DNA of 64,000 nucleotides, taken from positions 62,001-126,000 of the forward strand of contig NZ_JBFQGA010000002.1 in the NCBI RefSeq assembly GCF_040932435.1. Reading direction: 5' to 3'. The notes under the pieces were generated by a model, which saw only the letters and a program-made list of their open reading frames with translations, ran no database searches and was not told the DNA's origin. How positions within the stretch are numbered: the stretch's first letter is position 1; each line of letters begins with the position of its first letter. Of the stretch, positions 16,515 to 24,447 are shown piece by piece. This stretch comes from Kluyvera sp040932435 (GTDB lineage Bacteria > Pseudomonadota > Gammaproteobacteria > Enterobacterales > Enterobacteriaceae). The position numbers and the translations under genes are program-made.

Positions 16515-17594
16515 ATGAACTCGCAATGGAGCGAATCACAGGCCGAGGCCTGGTATCAACAGCACGGATGGGCCTGCGGATTTAACTACCTTCCCCGTAG
16601 CGCGGTTAACTGGACCGAAATGTGGCAGGCAGACACGTTTGATGCCGCCACCATCGACCAAGAACTGGGCTGGGCCCATGACCACGGCTACAACGCCCTG
16701 CGCACCAATTTGCCGTTTATCGTTTGGCAGGCAGACCGCGACGGCCTGTTAGCGCGTATTGACCGTTTCCTCGCATTGGCGGAAAAGCACCAAATCCAGG
16801 TCATGCTGACGCTCATGGACGACTGCGCTTTCTCCGGTGATGAACCCTATTTGGGGCCACAAAAACCACCGCGCGAAGGTGTTCACAATAGCCAAGCAGC
16901 CGCCAGCCCGGGTCGCTCGATGGTCATGAAGCCAGAGCAATGGCCACGGATTGAAGCCTATGTTCGCGACGTGCTGACGCAGTTCAAAAATGACTCGCGG
17001 ATAGCTATCTGGGATCTCTATAACGAGCCGGGCAATCGCGGCATTAACCTCTCGCCTACCGAATCGATGGAGTATGACGAAGCGCTGGAGCACTTCGCAT
17101 TAGAGCTGATGATTGCCACCTTTGGCTGGGCGCGCGAGGTGAGCCCAACTCAGCCGCTCACCGTCGGCGCATGGCACATCGACCATCAGCATTACGGTAC
17201 GCTGGAGCACCCTATTGATGTCGCCGCCCTCGAGCTTTCCGACATTATTAGTTACCACAACTACAACAATGCCGCCCACCAGCTCGGCGTTTTGGAAAAT
17301 CTAGCCCTACGCAACCGACCGGTCCTGTGCACTGAATGGCTCGCCCGTCATATGGACTGCGGATTCAGCGAGCAGCTTCCGCTATTCAGCGCCTTTGATA
17401 CCGGCTGTTATCAGTGGGGTCTGGTTGCTGGCAAAACGCAGACCTGGATCCCTTGGACCAGCGTCAATAAAGACCATCCCGCGCCGCAATCGCTGTGGTT
17501 TCATGATGTGCTTACGCCAGAAGGCAAACCGTGGTGCGAGGAGGAAATGCAGTTGGTGAAAAGCCTGACCCACTACCGCCTGCGCCGCGGCTAG
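16515..17594 (+). CDS. GH5-like (clan GH-A) glycoside hydrolase, cytoplasmic
   Basis: The 359-residue product shows a TIM-barrel glycosidase of clan GH-A. The acid/base glutamate is in IAIWDLYNEPGN (E171) and the likely nucleophile in RPVLCTEW (E274). It has no signal peptide, so it acts inside the cell on imported oligosaccharides. It resembles proteins labelled cellulase-family or 1,4-beta-xylanase-like in enterobacteria; the true substrate (beta-glucoside, mannoside or xyloside) cannot be told from sequence. It is followed 25 bases later by a sugar-binding protein gene, and a LacI-type regulator is divergent. Confidence 0.75.
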   Translation: MNSQWSESQAEAWYQQHGWACGFNYLPRSAVNWTEMWQADTFDAATIDQELGWAHDHGYNALRTNLPFIVWQADRDGLLARIDRFLALAEKHQIQVMLTLMDDCAFSGDEPYLGPQKPPREGVHNSQAAASPGRSMVMKPEQWPRIEAYVRDVLTQFKNDSRIAIWDLYNEPGNRGINLSPTESMEYDEALEHFALELMIATFGWAREVSPTQPLTVGAWHIDHQHYGTLEHPIDVAALELSDIISYHNYNNAAHQLGVLENLALRNRPVLCTEWLARHMDCGFSEQLPLFSAFDTGCYQWGLVAGKTQTWIPWTSVNKDHPAPQSLWFHDVLTPEGKPWCEEEMQLVKSLTHYRLRRG

Positions 17595-17619
17595 TTGTTT
17601 CTACACGGAGGATTCATCC

Positions 17620-18906
17620 ATGAAAAAATCAATTGTGTTCCTGCTTACCTGCTGCAGTTTCGGCGCGATGCCTTTTGCGCACAGCGCCGATCAGGTGGAA
17701 CTCCGTTTTGCCTGGTGGGGCGGCAAGGCCCGTAATCAGGCAACCTTAAAGGCACTTGAAGCCTTTGAAGCCCAATACCCCAACATCAAAGTGAAAGCCG
17801 AATACACCGGCTGGGATGGTTTTTATTCGCGTTTGACCACGCAAATCAACAGTAATACCGAAGCCGATGTTATGCAGACCAACTGGAACTGGCTGACCCT
17901 GCTCTCGAAAACCGGCGAAGGGTTTTACGACCTTAACAAACTGGCCAAGCCGATTGGTCTGGATCAGTTCTCCCCGGAATCGTTGGCCAGCACCACGGTT
18001 AATGGGAAGGTAAACGCCATACCCGTCTCCGCCAACGTGATGCTGTTTTATTACAACGCGGCAACGTGGAACAAAGCCGGAGTCGCGCTGCCAAAAACCT
18101 GGGATGAACTGCTAAAAGCGGGGCCGGTGTTTAAAGAAAAGCTGGGCGATAACTACTTCCCGCTGATCCTAACCGAGCAAGATTCGCTGCTGCTACTCAA
18201 TTCATACGTTTATCAGGGCCACCAGAAGCCGATGATTGACGAGAAGAAACGTAAGCTGAACTGGAGTCATGCCGATCTGGTCGAGGCTTTCACCTTCTAC
18301 CGCAAAATGGTCGACGCCCATACGGTTCCCGATGCCCGGACGATGGCGTCATTTGGTAAGGGGGTCGCCTATGAAATGAAGCCGTGGCTCAACGGTGAAT
18401 GGGCCGGCATCTATAACTGGAACGTGCTTTATACGGCTGAATCGCAAAATCTGGCAAACCCTGCCGATCTGGTCATGGGGCCATACCCGATGCGTGAAGG
18501 GGCAAAAGATGCCGGGCAGTTCCACAAAACGGCGCTGATGTTCTCCATCAGTAAAAATACTCACCATCCACAGGAAGCGGCAACGCTGGTTAATTTCCTA
18601 CTAAACGAGAAAGCCGGCGTGGTGCCTGTTGGCTTAGAGCGCGGCGTACCGCTGAGCCGTTCAGGTGAACAAATCCTGCGTGAAGCCGGCCTGTTGAAAG
18701 ACGCCGATCCCGTGCTGGCTGGGTTAATGCAGTCTGCCGCACTACCGAATAATTCGAAAACGCTGCCGTATCTGGAAGATCCGCAGTTTATCGCGCTGTT
18801 CGTCGCCGCCTTGCAGAACATCGATTACGGCAAGGCGACGATTGACGAAGCGGCTACCGAGTTTACCGAACAAGCCAACCGGATATTGCGGCGGATTATG
18901 CGCTAA
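17620..18906 (+). CDS. ABC transporter sugar-binding protein (orphan)
   Basis: This 428-residue periplasmic protein has a signal peptide (MKKSIVFLLTCCSFG..., cleavage near AHSA-DQ, residue 23) and the fold of cluster-B/carbohydrate binding proteins: VELRFAWWGG at the mature start, and the binding-face motif MKPWLNGEWAGIYNWN. An ACGGAGG ribosome site is upstream. No permease or ATPase genes follow; instead a REP element and a convergent beta-galactosidase gene appear. It must borrow a transporter encoded elsewhere, or be a remnant of a larger operon. Pairing with the upstream glycosidase suggests both serve one oligosaccharide. Confidence 0.8.
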   Translation: MKKSIVFLLTCCSFGAMPFAHSADQVELRFAWWGGKARNQATLKALEAFEAQYPNIKVKAEYTGWDGFYSRLTTQINSNTEADVMQTNWNWLTLLSKTGEGFYDLNKLAKPIGLDQFSPESLASTTVNGKVNAIPVSANVMLFYYNAATWNKAGVALPKTWDELLKAGPVFKEKLGDNYFPLILTEQDSLLLLNSYVYQGHQKPMIDEKKRKLNWSHADLVEAFTFYRKMVDAHTVPDARTMASFGKGVAYEMKPWLNGEWAGIYNWNVLYTAESQNLANPADLVMGPYPMREGAKDAGQFHKTALMFSISKNTHHPQEAATLVNFLLNEKAGVVPVGLERGVPLSRSGEQILREAGLLKDADPVLAGLMQSAALPNNSKTLPYLEDPQFIALFVAALQNIDYGKATIDEAATEFTEQANRILRRIMR

Positions 18907-18927
18907 CCCGCACAATGGCAAAACGAT

Positions 18928-18960
18928 GTAGGCCGGATGAGGTAACTCCGCCATCCGGCC
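18928..18960. repeat. REP element
   Basis: GTAGGCCGGATGAGG...CCGCCATCCGGCC is a classic REP/PU palindrome between the convergent binding-protein and beta-galactosidase genes. Similar units lie at 40488, 45804 and 57456. Confidence 0.8.
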
Positions 18961-18966
18961 ATCGGT

Positions 18967-21015
18967 TTACAGCGCTCGAGTCAACACTTCACATCCCCAC
19001 GGCATCAACGTCAGCGAATTCTCCGCCTTCTCGCCGGACACCGCGTTGTGGAAAATATCCGTCAACCCTATCGTCTGCTCACCATCCGTGAAGTTCTGCA
19101 CAAATACCCACTCCCATTCGCCATCGGTCCGCCGCGTGGTGACCACCCCGGTGGGCAGTTCGGCGTTAAGGGCACGCGGGAGTTTTAGGGCGTTAACCAG
19201 CATCCCGGTAAATGCCTTATGGAAAGCATCATCATTACGAGAGGCGATATAGAACGCTTTACCTTTACCAAATCGATGCTGCGTGAGCGCTGGGTAACCC
19301 GCATAGAAGTCCTCGCTGTAGCACGCCAGCACCTCAGCGCCTTCCGGGTGAATCACTTCACACAGCTCGCGGGCACGCCAGCTACCCTGTAATCCGCTAT
19401 CCGGCAGCGCCTCAACGCCATTGCTTTGCTCATCGGTCAGGCTATCGATCTCCTCGGCCCAAACGCCAAGCAGTGGACGTAAAGGCCCTGGGAAACCGCC
19501 GAGGTGACAAAGATCGCTCTCGTTAACAATCCCTGACCAATAAGTTGCTACAAAGTAGCCGCCAGCCCGCACAAAGGCTTCGGCCCGCTCGGCAAAACCG
19601 TCGCGCACCATATACAGCATTGGCGCAATCACCAGCTCATAACCGTTAAGACTGCTATCGGCGTTAATAATATCGACGGCAATCCCCTGCTCCCAGAACG
19701 GACGGTAGTGATCGACCACCGTCTGCTCGTAATGAATGCCACAGTTTCTCGGGCCGGCCGCGTCGTTCACCGCCCAGCGATTTTCCCAATCGAAGATAAT
19801 GGCCACCTTCGCCTGGGTTTTACTGCCAACCACCGGACTCAGCGCCGCGAGCATTTCACCCAGCCGCGACACTTCTCGCCCGGTGCGAGTGTTGAGGTGA
19901 CCGACATGGTCGATAACCGAACCGTGGAATTTCTCAACGGCCCCACGGCTTTTGCGCCACTGGAAATACTGCACTGCATCGGCGCCGTGGGCGACAGCCT
20001 GTAATGATGACAGGATATGCATCCCCGGTTTTTTTAGCTTGCTGGTCGGCTGCCAGCAGGTTTGCCCCGGCGTCGATTCCATCAGTACAAACGGCTTGTC
20101 TTTGAGCGTGCGCATCAAATCGTGGTACATCGCCGTTTTACAGGCCACCGCACGCTCGTCTTCCTGTTTATGCCACATGGGGTAGCTGTCCCAACTGACA
20201 AAATCGACCACATCTTTTAGCTGCCAATAATCATAATCGTTGAAATACCACATGAAATTGGTTGTTGCCGGCAGTTCAGGACGTTCGGATTTCAGCGGCG
20301 CAACCTCGGTCTGGTAGAACGCCTTTACCTGTGAGGTTACAAATCGCCGCCAGTCGAGGTTTAGCCCATGATTCGACATTTCACCCTGTGGCGAAGGGGA
20401 TTCAATTTGCGACCAGTCGCTGTAGGTGTGGCTCCAAAATCCGGTCCACCAAGCATGATTTAGCGCATCCAACGTTTGGTAGCGCGTTTGCAGCCACAGA
20501 CGAAATTCCTGCTGGCAGCAATCGCAATGACACTCACCGCCGTATTCATTACTGATATGCCAGCCCAACACGGCAGGATGATGCGCATAGCGCTGCGCGA
20601 GTTTGCGGTTTATCAACGTCACTTTGTCTTGGTAGACCGCAGACGAAAGGCAGTGATTATGCCGCCCACCGTGCAGCGCCTTGACTCTTGCCGCGCTGAC
20701 TCGCAGGGTTTGCGGGTATTTTGCTGCCAGCCACGCGGGTTTTCCCCCGCTGGGGGTCGACAGGAAAACGGAAATACCGCCTTCGTGGAGTTTATCCAGC
20801 ACAGTGTCCATCCACGCAAAGGTAAACTCACCCTCGGCGGGCTCCAGCGCCGACCAGCTAAAAATGCCTACCGACATAACGTTACAGCCCGCCTGCTGCA
20901 TCATGGCGATATCCTGCTCCAAGATCCCCGGCACGTGTAACCACTGTTCCGGATTGTAATCAGCGCCGTGCAAAAGCCAGGGGGCGGCGGGATTTATTGG
21001 CAAATGCTTGTCCAT
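18967..21015 (-). CDS. GH42 beta-galactosidase
   Basis: The 682-residue enzyme has the GH42 plan: a catalytic barrel with acid/base E157 in GWHISNEYGG and nucleophile E313 in FVLMESTPGQ, then the trimerisation domain, then a small beta domain. Cysteines 162, 164, 166 and 167 just after E157, plus C122, match the zinc cluster typical of this family. It has no signal peptide. GH42 enzymes cleave beta-galactosides, often plant-derived galacto-oligosaccharides rather than lactose. Its promoter carries a lac-like operator and a CRP site, and the LacI homologue and LacY-type permease genes are next door, so the three form a lac-like unit with GH42 in place of lacZ. Confidence 0.92.
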   Translation of the reverse strand: MDKHLPINPAAPWLLHGADYNPEQWLHVPGILEQDIAMMQQAGCNVMSVGIFSWSALEPAEGEFTFAWMDTVLDKLHEGGISVFLSTPSGGKPAWLAAKYPQTLRVSAARVKALHGGRHNHCLSSAVYQDKVTLINRKLAQRYAHHPAVLGWHISNEYGGECHCDCCQQEFRLWLQTRYQTLDALNHAWWTGFWSHTYSDWSQIESPSPQGEMSNHGLNLDWRRFVTSQVKAFYQTEVAPLKSERPELPATTNFMWYFNDYDYWQLKDVVDFVSWDSYPMWHKQEDERAVACKTAMYHDLMRTLKDKPFVLMESTPGQTCWQPTSKLKKPGMHILSSLQAVAHGADAVQYFQWRKSRGAVEKFHGSVIDHVGHLNTRTGREVSRLGEMLAALSPVVGSKTQAKVAIIFDWENRWAVNDAAGPRNCGIHYEQTVVDHYRPFWEQGIAVDIINADSSLNGYELVIAPMLYMVRDGFAERAEAFVRAGGYFVATYWSGIVNESDLCHLGGFPGPLRPLLGVWAEEIDSLTDEQSNGVEALPDSGLQGSWRARELCEVIHPEGAEVLACYSEDFYAGYPALTQHRFGKGKAFYIASRNDDAFHKAFTGMLVNALKLPRALNAELPTGVVTTRRTDGEWEWVFVQNFTDGEQTIGLTDIFHNAVSGEKAENSLTLMPWGCEVLTRAL

Positions 21016-21045
21016 GTCGGTTCCCTTATGTCACATACAGACAAA

Positions 21046-21101
21046 AAATGTTATTCGTTCACAACACCGCTTTTCTACGCGCCAACGCCCCTTGCCCGCA
21101 A
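21046..21101 (-). promoter_or_regulatory. GH42 promoter with lac-type operator
   Basis: On the minus strand a -35 TTGCGG (21096-21101), an 18-base spacer and a -10 TAGAAA (21072-21077) place the start near 21065. The region 21046-21066, whose core reads TTGTGAACGAATAACA, matches the E. coli lac operator O1 at 16 of 21 positions by my alignment and is centred at about +10, as in lac. The neighbouring LacI homologue has the same recognition helix as LacI. Confidence 0.7.
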
Positions 21102-21116
21102 CCTATGTCGGCATAA

Positions 21117-21136
21117 AATGTGATCTCCCACGCGTT
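21117..21136 (-). promoter_or_regulatory. Probable CRP site of the GH42 promoter
   Basis: On the minus strand the right half AGATCACATTTT is a perfect CRP half-site; the left half is weak. The centre (21126.5) lies 61.5 bases before the predicted start at 21065, the exact class I position found in the lac promoter. Confidence 0.5.
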
Positions 21137-21237
21137 TTATCCGACAAATGCCCCGCTGCTGCCCGACCAGCCGGTGCTTAAGTGACACGTCCAACAATCG
21201 CTCGGGTATACTGGTACAAATTTTTGATGGGGCGAGT

Positions 21238-22320
21238 ATGAAAACCAAAGCAGCAACCCTTGCGGACGTCGCGCGTCATGCCAATGTGTCGTACCAGACC
21301 GTCTCCCGCGTGCTCAACAATTCCGCCAATGTTTCGGCAAAAACACGCCATAAAATCGAGCTGGCCATTGCCGAGCTGAAGTACGTGCCCAACCGCGTCG
21401 CCCAGCAGTTGGTCGGCAAAGAGAGCAAAACGCTGGGGCTGATTACCACTTCACTGGCGCTTCACGCCCCATCACAAATCGCCGCAGCGGTGAAAAAGTA
21501 CGCCGGTGAACAGGGTTATCAGGTATTGATTTCGATGATTGATGACGGCAGCGATAACAGCATTCAAGCCGCCATCAATGAGTTGAAGTCCCAGCGGGTG
21601 GAACGCGTGATCATTAACGCCCCGCTTGAAACGCCGGTGGCAGAAAGCCTGGTCGATGAAAACCCCGACGTGCAGTGTCTGTTCCTTGACGTTGATCCCT
21701 ACAGCTCAGTGTTCAACGTGACGTTTAACCCAGCGGAAGGCGCGCGGGCCAGCGTGAAGTATCTGTATGACCTGGGTCACCGCCAGTTTTGCCTGCTCTC
21801 AGGCCCGGAAAACTCGGTGCCTGCTCGTCTGCGATTAAACACGTGGCGCGATACGCTTGCGTCCTACCAGCTTAATCCGCTCGCGGTGCACCATGGACAG
21901 TGGGATGCGCAAAGCGGCTATCTCGCAACGCTACAAATGCTGCGCGAAACGCCACAGGCTACCGCGCTGCTGATCGCCAATGACCAAATGGCACTGGGGG
22001 CGCTAAGCGCGCTGCACCAGCAAAAACGGAAAATCCCGCAGGACATTTCCGTGGTTGGCTACGACGATACCTACGAGAGCGCTTTCTTCGAACCCGCGTT
22101 AACTACCGTAGCCATTGATTTTGATTTACAAGGGAAAATGGCAGTTCAACAGCTGCTTCAGTCGATGGAGTCACCGCTAACTTCGCGTGCGTCAACGATC
22201 CTGCCGAGCCGATTGGTGGTTCGCAACTCAGCGGGGCCGCTGCATAATTCCGAGACCGATTTACTGAGCATTGCCGATCAGCTGCGAACGCTGGCGGATA
22301 AATTGACACCAAAGATTTAA
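21238..22320 (+). CDS. LacI homologue, lactose/raffinose-type repressor
   Basis: From ATG 21238 the repressor has 360 residues, the length of E. coli LacI. Its recognition helix VSYQTVSRVLN matches LacI at the specificity residues Tyr17, Gln18 and Arg22. The core keeps LALHAPSQI, ANDQMALGA and SVVGYDDT. It ends in a leucine-heptad tail (LLSIADQLRTLADKL) like the LacI tetramerisation zipper, implying DNA looping. Upstream in-frame codons have no ribosome site. It is divergent from the GH42 gene and upstream of the permease. Lac-like operators at both promoters support autologous control; RafR-type specificity is possible. Confidence 0.88.
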   Translation: MKTKAATLADVARHANVSYQTVSRVLNNSANVSAKTRHKIELAIAELKYVPNRVAQQLVGKESKTLGLITTSLALHAPSQIAAAVKKYAGEQGYQVLISMIDDGSDNSIQAAINELKSQRVERVIINAPLETPVAESLVDENPDVQCLFLDVDPYSSVFNVTFNPAEGARASVKYLYDLGHRQFCLLSGPENSVPARLRLNTWRDTLASYQLNPLAVHHGQWDAQSGYLATLQMLRETPQATALLIANDQMALGALSALHQQKRKIPQDISVVGYDDTYESAFFEPALTTVAIDFDLQGKMAVQQLLQSMESPLTSRASTILPSRLVVRNSAGPLHNSETDLLSIADQLRTLADKLTPKI

Positions 22321-22390
22321 AAAAGTCATACGCTCCCAAAAATAGATAAGTGATCTTTATCGCTATTCGAAGTTAAAAACCACACTCATT

Positions 22391-22406
22391 TGTGAAATTT
22401 ATCACA
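22391..22406 (+). promoter_or_regulatory. CRP site upstream of the permease gene
   Basis: TGTGA-AATTTA-TCACA is a perfect CRP core (TGTGA-N6-TCACA), within TTTGTGA...TCACAATT. It lies 74.5 bases, centre to centre, upstream of the operator-like site at 22463-22483. This is very close to the CRP-to-O1 spacing in lac. Confidence 0.8.
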
Positions 22407-22462
22407 ATTATCCACCATGGGCATTGCTTGCTCATGGTGTTCAGATGTCAGATTAAAACAGA

Positions 22463-22483
22463 AATTGTTAACGTATGACATTT
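22463..22483. promoter_or_regulatory. Lac-operator-like site before the permease gene
   Basis: AATTGTTAACG followed by TATGACATTT matches the complement of lac O1 at 15 of 21 positions, including a perfect left half AATTGTTA. It lies about 90 bases before the permease start, downstream of a plausible -35 TTGCTC (22428-22433) and a weak -10 GATTAA (22451-22456). Confidence 0.5.
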
Positions 22484-22574
22484 TTACAACAAAACATACA
22501 AAACAATATTCAGTGGGCACAGCGCGGTCGCTATGTGCCAAGGGGATGGCCTGATATTTGATGAGGATGTGGCG

Positions 22575-23816
22575 ATGCTACTACCCGGCAAACGTAATTA
22601 TATTCTGCTCAGCATATTCGATTTTCTGTACCTGTTCGCTTGGTCATCAACCATGGCGTTCTTTGTTATCTGGACCACCCAGCATCTGGGGATCAGCGCC
22701 ACGCAAACCGGCCTGCTCTATGCTATCAACGCCTTTATTGCGCTGTTAATGCAGCCATTCTTTGGGTTTATATCCGATAAATTTGGCCTGAAAAAACAGC
22801 TCATCTGGATAATCGTCGCGCTGTTACTGCCGGTCGGCCCGTTCTTCATTTACGTTTACGCTCCGTTGCTGGTGCACAGCTTCTGGCTCGGTGCGATCTT
22901 GGGCGGGATTTACCTTGGTATCATCTTTAACTCAGGCTGCGGAGTCATTGACTCCTACATCGATAAAATCTCCCGCCGCTACAGTTTTGAATATGGCCGA
23001 GTGCGTATGTGGGGATCGCTGGGCTGGGCAGCAGCGGCGTGGATCGTGGGTAAATATATCGATACCCTTCCTAACCTCTCTTTTTGGCTTGCCAGCTGCG
23101 CCATCGTGGTGGCGGCAATGTGCTTTATGATGACCAAAATCGAGCTCACCGACGCGGAGATCCAAAAAACCAACTCGCTGAAGGTCATCCACGCGCTGGA
23201 ACTGGCGAAGAACGGACAGTTCTGGATGCTGCTGATCTTCACCCTGTTCGTCACGCAGATTTACGACACCTACGATCAACAGTTCGCCCAGTATTTCTCC
23301 ATGCAATTCCCGACCAAAGAGGAAGGTAACCACTGGTACGGTATTCTGGCATCCATCCAGGTGTGCGGCGAGACGTTGTTCCTGTGCCTGATGCCATGGT
23401 TTGTTAACCGGACCGGCGCAAAATGGGCGCTGGTGATTGCCGGAACGATCATGTCAGTGCGTATTGCCGGTTCTGCCATTCAACTGGGGCCAGTATGGAT
23501 TGCGGCGGTGAAAATGCTGCACGCCATCGAAAAACCGTTGATTCTGGTTTCGGTGTTTAAATTCATCTCCGCCAATTTCGACAACAAGCTGCTGTCAACG
23601 GTCTACCTGCTGGTGCTGTTCGTTGCCTCTATCGCGACGGCCATCTATTCACCGATTGCCGGTTATCTGTATGACACCATCGGATTTGCCGACACCTACC
23701 TGATTCTGGGGGCGATTGCCGGGTTCTTTACTCTGGTTTCGGTGTTTACGCTACGAGATGCGCGAGGAGATAAACCCGCCGCTGTGCAGCCGCAGGGTTC
23801 CACTATCGCCGGATAA
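22575..23816 (+). CDS. LacY-type oligosaccharide:H+ symporter
   Basis: The 413-residue twelve-helix protein belongs to the OHS family (LacY, RafB, CscB, MelY). The functional residues of LacY can be placed: Arg144 in FEYGRVRMWGSLGW, Asp237/Asp240 in IYDTYDQQFAQYF, Glu269 in GETLFLC, Arg302 in MSVRIAGSA, and His322/Glu325 in LHAIEKP. LacY Glu126 is aspartate here (GVIDSYI), as in the sucrose permease CscB, so sugar preference may differ from lactose. The start at 22575 has GAGG eight bases upstream. It forms a unit with the LacI homologue and the GH42 enzyme. Confidence 0.9.
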   Translation: MLLPGKRNYILLSIFDFLYLFAWSSTMAFFVIWTTQHLGISATQTGLLYAINAFIALLMQPFFGFISDKFGLKKQLIWIIVALLLPVGPFFIYVYAPLLVHSFWLGAILGGIYLGIIFNSGCGVIDSYIDKISRRYSFEYGRVRMWGSLGWAAAAWIVGKYIDTLPNLSFWLASCAIVVAAMCFMMTKIELTDAEIQKTNSLKVIHALELAKNGQFWMLLIFTLFVTQIYDTYDQQFAQYFSMQFPTKEEGNHWYGILASIQVCGETLFLCLMPWFVNRTGAKWALVIAGTIMSVRIAGSAIQLGPVWIAAVKMLHAIEKPLILVSVFKFISANFDNKLLSTVYLLVLFVASIATAIYSPIAGYLYDTIGFADTYLILGAIAGFFTLVSVFTLRDARGDKPAAVQPQGSTIAG

Positions 23817-23821
23817 AATGA

Positions 23822-23843
23822 CAGGGGGACTGATGTCCCCCTG
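23822..23843. terminator. Hairpin between permease and bssR genes
   Basis: A 9-bp stem CAGGGGGAC / GTCCCCCTG with a TGAT loop lies between convergent genes. The trailing T-run is weak (ATTTC), so it may work as a bidirectional terminator of modest strength. Confidence 0.55.
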
Positions 23844-23846
23844 ATT

Positions 23847-24230
23847 TCAAGCATGCGTCATTAACGATTCGCTATCCAGCTTGTTGATGCTTTTGGTCAA
23901 CGCTGCCAAGCAGCGCTCAAGGGTCACTACGTTAACCGCAATATAAGACGGGCAGTCGTAACGCCCGCTCATCAAACAGACCGCAGCCGAGGCGATGGCC
24001 TCGCCCGCCAGCCGAAAAATTTCCAGTTCTTGCGGCGAACTACTGCGTTTTAGCACGAGCACGCTATCGCGTAACTCACAGCACAAGTCGAGCAGGTTAG
24101 TACGCAGATGATCGTTTTCAGCGACTGACATATACCCCTTTGCCTTTCTCAACTGCAAATAGGCATCAAGGTCAATTCGCGCGTTGATGAGCTGCCCCAT
24201 CAGCTGGCGTTTCAGTTTGCTTTCCGTCAT
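23847..24230 (-). CDS. bssR: BssR (YliH), biofilm regulator
   Basis: Starting at ATG 24230, which has a strong GGGAGG, the protein has 127 residues, as in E. coli BssR. The matching core is LINARIDLDAYLQLRKAKGYMSV and, near the C-terminus, AAVCLMSGRYDCP. BssR affects biofilm formation and AI-2/indole-linked gene expression in E. coli by an unclear mechanism. The N-terminus and the middle region are diverged. The longer frame upstream lacks a ribosome site. Confidence 0.88.
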   Translation of the reverse strand: MTESKLKRQLMGQLINARIDLDAYLQLRKAKGYMSVAENDHLRTNLLDLCCELRDSVLVLKRSSSPQELEIFRLAGEAIASAAVCLMSGRYDCPSYIAVNVVTLERCLAALTKSINKLDSESLMTHA

Positions 24231-24447
24231 GCATTTACCTCCCTTGCCACCCATTGGCCTATTCATTATGTGTTTACTAAACGTACAAAACACTGCGCGA
24301 CATCAATGATTCATTATTCGCAACATATTTAACAACGGAACAACCTTAAGACACGCCTTTCCCGCACTATCATGATTTGATTGACCCTGCGTTCACACGC
24401 CGCCGACTAAACTGTGACTATTCAGGCTACAAAAAAGGATGTAATGA

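Noticed and set aside
22389..22408. TTTGTGA...TCACAATT read as a lac operator
   Set aside because: The half-site spacing is six bases, right for CRP (TGTGA-N6-TCACA), whereas lac operators have four or five.
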